From the NCBI GenBank assembly GCA_020137815.1, contig CM035352.1:3948385-4012384 (forward strand): a stretch of 64,000 bases of DNA. The letters are read 5' to 3'. Of the stretch, positions 33,738 through 51,138 are shown piece after piece (position 1 is the stretch's first letter; every line of letters starts with the position of its first letter). Position numbers and translations under genes: made by a program. The stretch comes from Hormiphora californensis (taxonomy: Eukaryota; Ctenophora; Tentaculata; Cydippida; Pleurobrachiidae). The notes beneath the pieces are model-generated. The model did no database searches. It saw only the letters and a list, made by a program, of their open reading frames with translations, and was not told the origin of the DNA.

Positions 33738-33833
33738 TACACCCAGAGCGGCGCGGGCGCTCTGGGTGTAACGACTGAGTAAAGACTGTGTAAACTCTGT
33801 GTAAATACTGAACTTTTTTAGGGATCCCTATGG
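33738..33833. repeat. right member of an inverted repeat pair
   Basis: Reverse complement of 30099-30175. It also folds on itself at the left: GTCGTTACACCCAGAGCG pairs with CGCTCTGGGTGTAACGAC around a GCGCGGG loop. Confidence 0.8.
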
Positions 33834-34313
33834 GAAATACCGTAAGAGGTTCCACTAATTTTGGAATTTTGAAAATTCAGTTTTTTTAGCTGGAGCTGGG
33901 ATTTTGTAAGTTTGCGCGGCGTTAATTCTGGTTTTGCGCGCCAACAAAACCCCCATTTTTTACGCGCGGCGCCGGTACGGCGCGGGACTGAAGAACAAAT
34001 TTCATCATCAATTTTTTTAAACTTTCAGTTTTCTCGGCCGAAATTTGGATATTGGCATCCTCTGCAGTCTCGTTGCGTGTATTTATGACAGCCAACTGAT
34101 ACAGGAGACTGCAGTGGAGGCCTAGTTCAAATTACGATGCGGACGCTGAATTTGCAGCTCGCATAAGTCACTAATTTGGCCTTTGGGTGCCCGAGCCCCG
34201 ATTTTAACGCCGGTCGGTGGTCCGTGGTACTCCACATATTCTACGATTTCCTACTAATACCTGAAATAATTCACCAGCTGAGCGATGTTGAAGTTGATAT
34301 CAATATAATCAGA
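33834..34313. other. upstream region of LD-motif gene
   Basis: No gene seen. GC-rich hairpin-prone sequence near 33960 (CGCGCGGCGCCGGTACGGCG). Confidence 0.45.
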
Positions 34314-35331
34314 ATGTCTGCAACACTCTATCCTCCTCCAAGCCCCTTCACCACCCTCTCAAAACGTGCATCCGCCATTTTACAGGGTGAGTAACACACG
34401 AATTGATAATTATTGAGATGAGAATTATTGAGATGAGAAAATTTAAACAACCCTTTTTTCAGGAAACCCCAGCTTGAACTCCCTAAATCTCCTCGAACTT
34501 GACGAACTGCTAGGATGGGCGGAGAGTGCAAAATCATCCTCCCACCACTCAACCGCTCTTGATGAGCTTGATAAATTACTGGGAGAGTTTAATATTGATT
34601 CAGTCGACAGGGCAGATAAAGGCCAACTATCAGAGGCCAAGAGACAGTTAGCTCGAAAGGAAACTTTCCATACCTCTGAAGGCGACATTAGGGCAAATGA
34701 GGTATTAATGCCAAGCAGGGTTTTTAGTGAACCGAGAATGGAAATAATCTCCCCGCCTCCCCCAAATTCTCCCCCTCCTTCTCTGCCGCCTCTTCAACAA
34801 CCCCCCACTCGGAAATCTACCACCCCCACCCCAGTTGCTCTCCCCCAGCCGCCTGTCAGAGAGCTCAACCAGCCTCCTGTCCGGGAGCTCAACCAGGACC
34901 TACTTCACAATTTCTTTGGCAGACGTCATCTGACCGATGAGTTCAGTGACATGTCATCCGTTCACCGTGCTGCTACACCCTCCGTTTGCAGTACGGTATA
35001 CAGCAACTCGTTCAGCTCGAGTGAGAGGGCTAGTAATTACACAATGTTCTCACCGTTAAACAGGAGAGAAGCGTACCAGGGTGTGCCCTTTAGCAACCCA
35101 AAAATGACACTGATTCACCGGGGCACTCTTCATAAGGATTGTAATTCTCTACGGGGTAACGGTACCATGCAGTCTACTTCTCGATACGGTGGTGGGACAC
35201 TCAATGGAACCTTGAACTCAACATATACGAGCGGTATGGGTACTCTGAGAAGTAGCAGTGGCGGCAACACACTGTTGAAAGGCACGAGAAAGAAAAAGAA
35301 ATGCAGATTTGTACTCTGTACACCGGTGTGA
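34314..35331 (+). CDS. proline-rich protein with two LD-like motifs, no LIM domain
   Basis: Exon 1 is 34314-34386 (ATG in a fair context) and ends CAGG|GTGAGT. Exon 2 is 34463-35331, after TTTTTTCAG, in matching phase. The product is about 313 residues. Near the N-terminus are LLELDELLGWAE (about residues 32-43) and ALDELDKLLGEF (about 53-64), similar to the LDxLLxxL motifs by which paxillin-family adaptors bind focal-adhesion partners. A proline-rich stretch follows (PPPPNSPPPSLPPL), able to bind SH3, WW or EVH1 domains. The C-terminal part is Ser/Thr/Gly-rich with a basic tail KGTRKKKKCRF. No LIM domains, so it is not paxillin itself. It is probably a cytoplasmic scaffold; the function is inferred from motifs only. 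Confidence 0.68.
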
Positions 35332-35418
35332 GCAGTTTTAAGTGCAGCTTGACCTACTGACAGATCCGATAATTTGTGTGAGGAGAAAACTTTGCTCAAT
35401 TGTGGTATCCTTAGAACA

Positions 35419-35524
35419 GGAACCGACCGGACCAAGTAAACAACCAATCAGAGCTCGTTATTTAGGTCACGTGACTGGTTATCAGCCAATCAGGGACCAG
35501 TATTTCCTGATTCGGTCGGTTCCT
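35419..35524. mobile_element. hAT-type MITE, copy 3
   Basis: Starts CAGGAACCGACCGG and ends TTCGGTCGGTTCCTA. The 8-bp duplication CCTTAGAA is perfect on both sides. It lies just after the LD-motif gene, in its likely 3' region. Confidence 0.94.
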
Positions 35525-36049
35525 ACCTTAGAAGGAACCCTTGTGGTAAATACAAAGCGCTTGTTCCACGGTTTGACTAATAATTACCAGAAAATATATT
35601 TATATTTTTCTACCTATGACACAGAGTGCTACCGGTCAACACCCGTAGCTCCATATTTTACACTTTTTGCTGTTTTAAAACTCCTTGCACAGTTGACTAC
35701 TACCGACCTCACATCGTTCTATATGTGTGTACATGTGAAATATATTTGCTCAGTTTTTTGTTTCCCTCTTTATCCGCAGCTGTTCACTACTCTAGTTGCA
35801 GTTATTAATGAACACAGACGAACAATGTATTATTATAAACGTTGAACTGCATTATATATAGCATGAAATGAGAAAGAGAGGTCTAATATTGGCCATATAT
35901 ATTATATGTGATTGACAATGTTTTATTATTTTCCCCCGTGTAAATGTTTTGCGTGTGTAAATTTCTTGTGTGTGTTTTATTGCCCTACTTCCTCCCCATC
36001 TCTCTCTCTCTACTGGTCCAAGGCAATAACAATTATACCATATAAGGAC
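35525..36049. other. between LD-motif gene and NOC4L
   Basis: AT-rich with a pyrimidine tract near 36000. No further gene supported. Confidence 0.45.
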
Positions 36050-36273
36050 ATGACGTTAAGTCTCGGCAGGGTTTCAGAGATTTGTTCCGGGGTTATAGGC
36101 GGTGACGTGAGTCAAACCAATCAGATAACAGAGCTCCTTGATGTACTGGAAGGACCTGGGGAGGGATCAAAGAGTGATGATTTGGTGATTACTGCCGTGG
36201 TGACTGCCCTGAATCAGGTACATGTCTCCTACATGTGAAGTAGTGTGGGAGTTGCTAATGGAGCTGTATCTCT

Positions 36274-36363
<90 letters not shown>

Positions 36364-37746
36364 TCTCACTCCCTCTCACTCTATCTACTTTACTCTTGCC
36401 ATTGAGGCTCATTTTAATTTCTTTGATCTCCTAATATCAATATTCTCCCCTCCTCCCGTCAGATATTTTGCAAGTTCCTCAAAGAGCCCTGGATGATAAA
36501 ACCCGATTCTGCTGACACCCCTACAGTACTAGCAGAATATCACACCTGGCTGAGGGCAACCTACTCGGAGTGCTTCACACTTCTCTCTGCCACCTTGATC
36601 CGAGAGGGATCTGCCATCAGAGGGGAGTGTTTTGATACAATGCTCCGGTTTCTCCAAGCTGAGACCGTGTTTGGTAGCCTGTCGGGGGATCGGACAGCAG
36701 AACTAGTAGGAGCGGTTCTCACCACAAAAAACGAGGAGTTACTCGCTAAATTGACCGCTGAGGTATCTGACCTAGACTGGAAGTATGCCACCCTGAAGGC
36801 AATTGGACGGTTTTCAAAACAGTGCCAAGGGACAAGTGATATGGGTCTGGCGGACGTGGTTCACACCCTACTACCTCAATAGATGTGTCAGAGTGTTTTA
36901 CAAAGGAGCTACAGGGACGGAAGAAACCGACAACACCAGCGGAGAAGACCATGTTTCACATCAGGAAAGCATTTGGTGTGACATGGCTGGAGTTTCTGAA
37001 GGTCCCCAAATCTAGACCCCTCTATCTCACCATCCTAACGTCTCTTCATGAGGGTGTCATACCAAAAATGCAGAACCCCAAACTGCTTTGTGATTTCCTG
37101 GTAGACAGTTACAATCTTGGTGGAACTGCCTCTCTCCTCGCCCTCAACTCTCTATTTCTCTTGATAACAGACTATAACCTTGACTATCCCTCTTTCTACC
37201 CTAAACTGTATCGTATGTGTACCCCCGACCTCCTTCACACCCATTACCTCGGCCGATTCCTCAGCATGCTGGATACCTTCCTCAAGAGTCCTCTCCTCCC
37301 TGGGTACATGGTGGCAGCGTTTATAAAGCGGCTCACCCGGAACTCTCTAACTGCTCCACCACATGCAATTATTCAGGTAGCACGGCTAACCACCAACCTA
37401 CTCAAACTTCACCCCAGTACTAAGAGGTTGGTACACCGAGGACCCGATCACAAACCTGCCCGGGAGGACCCCTGGAATCCTGACGATGAAGATCCAGCGA
37501 CTTGTGGAGCTCTCGATAGCTCACTGTGGGAGTTGGAACTCCTCAAGGATCACCTCTGCCCAGAGGTGGGGGTTGCCATAGGGACCCTGAGGAAACCCTA
37601 CTGATGAGATTTTAGTGGAGATGGGCCTGCATAGGACTCACACTAATATGTACAAAGAGTACGTGAAACAGTGGAAGAAAGATCCGGCGGCCGAGTTTCA
37701 AGAACCGGCCAGTTTTGATGGTTTAGGCGAGGTTTTTAGCTTTTAA
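36050..37746 (+). CDS. NOC4-like nucleolar complex protein, frame interrupted twice
   Basis: NOC4 works with Nop14 in assembly of the small ribosomal subunit in the nucleolus. Exon 1 is 36050-36217 (phase 0, GT donor) and exon 2 opens at 36463 after CCGTCAG. The CBF/Mak21-type core is clear in WLEFLKVPKSRPLYLTIL, then LDYPSFYPKLYRM, LHTHYLGRFLSMLDTFL and YMVAAFIKRLTRNSL. The C-terminus reads NMYKEYVKQWKKDPAAEF. The frame changes between about 36850 and 36885, right after HTLLPQ, and again at about 37585-37600 before NPTDEILVEMG. Neither spot has room for a normal GT-AG intron. Joined length would be about 475 residues, near the usual 500. The gaps are either assembly indels or decay. The first intron holds a long CT repeat. 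It lies upstream of CTU2 on the same strand. Confidence 0.88.
36270..36358. repeat. (CT)n microsatellite in NOC4L intron 1
   Basis: Pure CT repeat followed by three CACTCCCTCT units. Confidence 0.97.
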
Positions 37747-37937
37747 CTTATATCTTACTGGACTGAATTTTTAAGCAACTTAATTTATTACAATTTGATA
37801 AACGAGAACGTGTTTGTCGGTGTGTTTGGGTATATCTTTTTGTAAGCAGCAGACCACCAATGACCCATAATGTTTTATGATAGGAAGCTCTCGTGTTTAC
37901 CTTTGTTCTAGACATCCGGTGTCTGTGTCACATCTCT

Positions 37938-38068
<131 letters not shown>

Positions 38069-38134
38069 CCTCATCCCTTTATCCTTCTGCTCCACCAATA
38101 TACGACTTGTTCAATAGGTTACACCCCCAACAAC

Positions 38135-39418
38135 ATGTGCAGTACTGCAGAGGGAGGGGGCTGTGGTGACACCGTGAGACGAAGAATCAAGAAAGAGCGG
38201 CGTAATGACCGGTGTTTTAAATGTGAGATAGCCACTCCGGTGGTGGTTATACGACAGGGTGATCCCTTTTGTGGGCCATGTTTGGAGCACCATCTTGTAC
38301 ACAAGTTCCGTCAGGTAATGTTGTGGGTTGTTGAAGTGCTGGTGCTGTGTGGGAAAGTTGTCCGTAATTCCGAGACAGGATTTAGCGAGCAAACACGGGT
38401 AGTGAGTTAGTTCTAGAACTGGCAGAGGTAGTGATTCAATATCTTATTCAGCGAATTGAACTTCATGTTTATTAATTAAATCCTTATCCATCAGGGCCTC
38501 GGCAAGACTAAAATCCTCTATCCGGGAGAGCCCGTTCTCCTCGACATATCGGGCTCGCCCTCCTCCCTCACCCTCCTCCACCTAATGGCGAGTGGTTACG
38601 ACAAAGCATCCCACAAACGGATAACAGCTTCACCCATTATTGTGATAATAGACGAGAGCAGGGTGTGCGAGATGGGTGAGAGTGTGGTGACGGAGGTGTT
38701 ACGGGTGGTGGAGGGAACACCTCACATGCCACGGAGGATGGTGATTGTACCTCTCGAGGTTGTCTTCCTGGGAGAGACATTGGAACCGGAAATGAGGGTC
38801 CTGCTTAACGCAGGAGATAATGATAACAGTGTGGTAGATCTGAGTGAGCTGAGTAGTCCAGATCTTGTGTCACAAACCCGGGAAGTCCTCTTAAAACCCG
38901 GGGGTGATGAAGTAAGGGGGTCTATGAAAAGAAGGATATTAACCGCTCTGGCGAGGAACTTTGAGTGTTCTAAAATCATGCTACCCGGCACATCATCTGA
39001 ATTTGCTGCTAGACTCCTAGAGTCAGTTGCTACTGGCCGGGGCTCTGGTATTTCCTTCCAGTGTAATTATCTTGATACCCGATCCCCTGAGGTTACCTTC
39101 ATTAATTGCATGAGAGAGTTCACACTAAAGGAATGTGTGTATTACCTAAGAGGTCGAGGCGTGCCCCTCCTTACCCTACCCCAGCCTCAACAACAACAAC
39201 CCTCAACTATATCCCAACTTGCTGAGAGTTTCATCACCGGTCTCCAGTCGGAGTTTCCCTCAACAGTCAGCACGGTACTACGGACTGCAGCCAAGCTAGA
39301 GGGTGTCCAAATGGGACAGAACTGTAGAGCTTGTGTGCTGCCCTGCCCAGTCGGAGAGATGTACTGTCATGGATGTGAAATTGTGTTGGGTGATTCAGAT
39401 GATTTGCCGTTTTTGTAA
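38135..39418 (+). CDS. cytoplasmic tRNA 2-thiolation protein 2
   Basis: Partner of CTU1/NCS6 in the cytosolic complex that thiolates wobble uridine 34 of Lys, Glu and Gln tRNAs using sulfur from URM1. Exon 1 is 38135-38314, encoding the N-terminal cysteine motif [17 protein letters not shown] then [15 protein letters not shown], typical of CTU2. Exon 2 is 38495-39418 in phase 0. It starts [20 protein letters not shown], where the family has a degenerate PP-loop, as expected for the non-catalytic CTU2. The C-terminus has a second cysteine group, CRACVLPCP and CHGC. Length 367 residues with no frame break. It follows NOC4L on the same strand, about 390 bp after the NOC4L stop. Confidence 0.93.
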
Positions 39419-40060
39419 CAGAGATATCTTTAAAAAACAGCAGTAGCTTTGTTCCTTTTTAAATTTTCTTTTTAGTAACGTTAGAAAGTGTTGTGTTTTG
39501 TTGTGTACAGCATTGGCACGAATTATTATATACGATGCATGTATTGTAATAATCGACATGCAATCTGGGGGCCGAGAGAAAGCTTTGTAGAGAGAAATGT
39601 TAGGGGTAGGATTGGAGCTAGAATAAAGAGTCGGAGACATGTTGCAGAGACAATGGAGAGGGTGAGTGTAGAGAGAGAGAGAGTTGTAGAGGGAGAGAGA
39701 CACTGGATCGCCAATGGGTACTGTGTGTAATAACGTTGTAGAGGTTTGACCAATCAGTTGGTGATGTAATAGAGGGGGACAGGCACACAGATGGTCGGAA
39801 GAGAGAGAAGTTAAATGAATTTCACAGTGTAGGATTACCTATCTCATGAGTAGAGAGAGAGATAGATAGATAGAAATGATAGAGATCTCACCAGCTCTTC
39901 TCATTACTCCCTGTGTTGTCCGCCCCCCTCCCGCGCGACTAGCAGACAACGGACACAATGGTAGGGGTCTTGGCGCAGGTAACGCGCAGTTTCCACTCGC
40001 GCAAAGATTGAAGAACCACACGCATGGAAGAGTGCTGGAAACTCCGGATGACGGCACGAC
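39419..40060. other. intergenic
   Basis: GA-rich patches at 39650-39700 and 39850-39880. No supported gene. Confidence 0.5.
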
Positions 40061-40121
40061 CCTGTCAGATCATTGACCTGACCCCATTCCGCGGTCACTG
40101 GTCAGAGCATTGCCTGACAGG
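40061..40121. repeat. hairpin with CCTGTCAG ends
   Basis: CCTGTCAGATCATTGACCTG at the left pairs with GGTCAGAGCATTGCCTGACAGG at the right, 61 bp overall. It shares the CAGAGCATTG motif with 9664-9731. Confidence 0.8.
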
Positions 40122-40126
40122 TCCGA

Positions 40127-40184
40127 CCACGTTTTTGATTCTCAAACACTGTCCTCAGATAGGGTCGGCGCCGCCAGACAGTGG
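40127..40184. repeat. GC-rich short repeat, copy 3
   Basis: TTTTTGATTCTCAAACACTG, TCCTCAGATAGGGTCGGC, GCCGCCAGACAG. The 5' GGCGCC part is missing. Confidence 0.7.
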
Positions 40185-40200
40185 AACTGGGGTGGTTGCA

Positions 40201-40278
40201 GTTCGAGCAGCTAGCCTTGTTAACACGCTGCCTACCTACAACAAGGTTTGTATTGTTCAACAAGGCTTCTTGTCGAAC
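40201..40278. repeat. hairpin GTTCGAGC..GTCGAAC
   Basis: GTTCGA..CTAGCCTTGTT at the left pairs with AACAAGGCTTCTTGTCGAAC at the right, with an inner ACAAGG loop region. Confidence 0.7.
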
Positions 40279-40645
40279 TCGACCTAGTTGTTAGTGCAAG
40301 TGGTCAGAGCAGTTTCGTTGTGAAACGTTGTGTGCTTTAGGGCATTTGTCATGTTTCCTGTTGTGAGAAATGGGCAAATCGCACATTATTCTACATTCTT
40401 CGGCAGTGGCCCAGTCCCACGCCAGTAATATGACAATCAAACTCTTACCACTGTAACAGCGAGTCCTAGGCGGTAACTCTAATAACTCTATCATGACACA
40501 TTGCAGAGATGCGGAAAACCCGTTGTCAACACTCAACTGTCAAGTGCAAATTGGTTCGATAGTAAATGTATAACCATTGATAACAATTTCATAGGATTTG
40601 CTGTGGGACATGGGCGTCAGACTGACACCAAAGGCCAATCCTGCC

Positions 40646-40811
40646 GTTGGCCAATTTGTACTGTCGATCATGGTTGGGTACTTGTTGAAGTTCAACAAGT
40701 ACCCAACCATGAACTGTATGGCGGCGCCATACCCCATTTGATTCTCAAACAGTGCGCTCAGATGGGTCGCGGCGCCAGACAGACCATGAACCACAGTACA
40801 AATTGGCCAAC
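40646..40811. mobile_element. two-arm compound palindrome
   Basis: The closing stem GTTGGCCAATTTGTACTGT pairs with ACAGTACAAATTGGCCAAC. Inside lie a perfect hairpin at 40669-40711 (CATGGTTGGGTACTTG and its complement) and a GC-rich hairpin at 40718-40778 (TGGCGGCGCC / GGCGCCA) that is a copy of the GC-rich short repeat. Architecture as at 11227 and 22200. Confidence 0.82.
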
Positions 40812-41408
40812 TTCATCATTATACTCCCCTCCCTTTACCGGTTTTACAATTGAAAATTCAAAGATTTTTTTTCCAAAGAACATTTAACAATCCATAAATC
40901 TCTCATTAACAGTTTAAAACTTCATCACAGAAACGAAGTAATAAAACTATCAGACAACACTTCTTCTATCTCTCTGGATCTATCTTGCTCACACTCCACA
41001 CACACACACGCACACACAAGGCAAAAGTGACACCTTTGGAGTATTTCGAGTCACACAATCACTCGTTCTTTTTCATTTTGTCCCATCGCGATGGGACAAA
41101 ACAAAAAAGAACGCCCATTCCCCAAGTTTCCACTATTTTTTAAACAAAAGTCCCTTCCCCACTCTCCCTCTCACTCAATCACTCACTCACTCTCTGTCTC
41201 TTCTCACCAGCAAAAAACGATATAGGTAGAAGAACTAAGATTTGCAAAAACGCACAATCCGTATTCCGTAAGCACTTTCACAGACAAAAACACGCACAAA
41301 CAAGCAAACATAAACGCACTTGTATTATAGACAAACCGCGTGGATTTCCATTACTTGCATAAAGTATCCTAGATTTAATGTTTCTTTATCTTTTACCCAC
41401 TCTTATTC
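40812..41408. other. intergenic with one perfect palindrome
   Basis: 41065-41112 is an almost perfect palindrome centred on TCGCGA (TTTTGTCCCATCGCGATGGG). A short CACACA tract is at about 40995-41020. No gene seen. Confidence 0.6.
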
Positions 41409-41456
41409 CCTCTCTCTCTCTCTCTCTCTCTTTATCTCTCTCGCTCTCTCTCTTTA

Positions 41457-41529
<73 letters not shown>
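41409..41529. repeat. (CT)n microsatellite
   Basis: CT repeat with TTTAT and CG interruptions, just past the 3' end of the OSBPL2-like gene. Confidence 0.96.
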
Positions 41530-41535
<6 letters not shown>

Positions 41536-41559
41536 TTCGTCTTAGGTATAATAACATAG

Positions 41560-48841
<7,282 letters not shown>

Positions 48842-49615
48842 GGCTTCACCTTATAATCTAACCATACCACCTAGACACTACTTAGAAAAGTGTGGGTTAG
48901 TATAATACATATGTACAAGACACTGCTTAGAAAAGTGTGGGTTAGTCTTTGGGATGATTTGTGGCACCGGTACACAGTCCAAACACGATGATAAGGGAAA
49001 TGGGAAAAGTATAGATAAGAAGTATAAATATATATAAATTATAAACAGAGCTATAAAATGAAGGGAAATGAATTCATTTGGGCCATTCCGCTTTGCAAGG
49101 TTACAATGGATAACATAATGGGAGGCGGGGGCTAGTGCTAATCATGTTAATGATTAAAGCCAGGGGGGTCGACCGATTTTTGGGATTGCCATCATGTGAT
49201 AGCGCTTGGCATACTGTACCAGATGGATATGACAGAATCAATTTTGTGTGAACGGTCCGGGAGAAAAATAACTTTTAGGCCTGAAATCAATATAAATCCC
49301 ATTATGAATTTGATAAGGATATTAATTAAGCATTACTATCTACAAAACAAATGTAAAGAAGACAGACGAGAAGTGAGATTATAACACAGACAGACACTAG
49401 ACAGACAAACATTGATTTAGAAGGGTGAAAATAGCGTAGAAGAGAAAGCAAGCTTGGCAAGGTGTCAATTGAAAATTGGGCAAAGATACAGCCCAGCAAG
49501 AGAGCACGTGTGTGTATGTCACTCCTGAGCTAATCTAATGTTAACTCAATGGCCATGCGTGTGTAGTGCGTAGAAGCAGATTATGGAGCTACCTCTGTGC
49601 AATGCAACAACGATA
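48842..49615. other. upstream of the OSBPL2-like gene
   Basis: A 23-bp direct repeat ACTTAGAAAAGTGTGGGTTAGT occurs at about 48879 and 48923. No gene seen. Confidence 0.5.
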
Positions 49616-49860
49616 TACCTTACTCTCGTTTTTTAAGAAACGCTTTAGTAAGAAACTTTTTTATAAGAAACTTTTAAAATGTAAATTACACAATTCAGGG
49701 ACGCCACAACAAAATAGAACACCCCTAACTTGTTTAGTTTCTTGATAAAGGAGAAATTCTTTTTGTTTTTGGATTGCTAACACCTGTAGTTTCCTAGAAA
49801 AAAAGTTTCTTATTTAAAAGTTTCTTGAAATATGCGAGCTTAATTAACGAGAGTAAGGTA
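49616..49860. mobile_element. MITE with TACCTTACTCT ends, copy 2
   Basis: Left TACCTTACTCTCGTTTTTTA and right AACGAGAGTAAGGTA are terminal inverted repeats, with TA next to both ends and AAGAAACTTTT-like internal inverted motifs. Same family as 8658-8842. Confidence 0.83.
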
Positions 49861-51138
49861 ATACAAGAGTGTTCACACGAAGCGATGACCCTGTTGCAGC
49901 AGAGGATCTGATCTTCAAACAACCTGAACTGTGCACTTGTTGCAAGGATACACCAAGTCGAGTGTGTTTAGTGTACATGTACCGTGTACGGCACGCTAGT
50001 CAAAGAGAGATCAGCTACAGTCACCAGAGAAAAGAAAACACAGACTGTCCAGACAGCACTGTACTACACTGATCGTGATGGCTAATGAGACAATAGGATG
50101 CAGCAATCCAAATTGGTACTGCAGTGTACATACCAAACAAAAACCCTGTAACCGCATTACACATTCAACCCCAAGAGTTTCATTTTTGTGGTCAATCGAT
50201 CTATGGACATTGTTCATTAAAGCGATATGTTTCTTGCATTACATTCACTTAACTACCTAATGTGAAGACTCCCTCTCATAATTGTGATGTTTCGATGTTA
50301 AATTTCTGATCACTATCTTGATAACAGTCGACATCGTGGGCCATTGGTTAACCAATGGTTAGTGCAAGCAATTCACTAAAAAGCTAACTGCTATATTCGT
50401 ACACACAGTAAAGATAAATATGTATGCCATGCATGTCATGCAGTCCACACAACACATTGATACGAATCTTTATCTTTATGTTTATAGGTAGCAAAATTCA
50501 GGGGAGAGGGCCTCTCTTATTCTCACATTTCATCTCCTGGATTATTCGGGAATGTGCAGCCGTAGTTGATATGTTTATTTAATGGACTTGCGTTGTTCCT
50601 TGTAAACAAATAGCCATACTTTGAAGATGCTGTGTGAAAATACATCATTGTAGCCCTACTCCGTTGTATCTATGAGCCAGGGCTTAAATTCTGCGGCGGA
50701 AGTTGTGTAACACAATACACTCTTCCTTCTACTACATCTGTTTCGCCTCTTCATCTGTTGCATTGCGTAGAGGAGGCGTCAAGCACGTTACAACTTGCAA
50801 TCTTGTTCCTAACTCTAGCTCTGTGTGTGTGTTTCCCCTTCCAGTGTCTATTGTGTGTTTGTTGTATAGTAGCCTCAATATTTAAATTGTTTCTGTGTAC
50901 TTCTTTCCCTTTGTTGTCAAAGGATAGGCGTAGACATCAGCCCCCGTTTTAATTCTCTCGCTCATCTATATTGCTATCTTATTACGTGACAAAATGTGAT
51001 AGTACCACTTCCGATATACCTTCACTTAGTTTACTACCACCTTTACTACTTCCTTTACGCCAGAAGTACTCAAAAAGCTCTCCTTTCGGTCGAAATTTTA
51101 GGCGTTCACTCATACCGGCAAAGCCCTTACTTGTAGAA
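49861..51138. other. upstream of the MYND gene
   Basis: AT-rich. Several small open frames, none with splice or family support. Confidence 0.45.

Noticed and set aside
33357-33778. Two overlapping open frames, Lys-rich then mixed
   Set aside because: No family or splice evidence. The second runs into the inverted repeat at 33738.
36859-36882. A 24-bp GT..AG interval as an intron in NOC4L
   Set aside because: Far shorter than any other intron in the window. A frame error is more likely.
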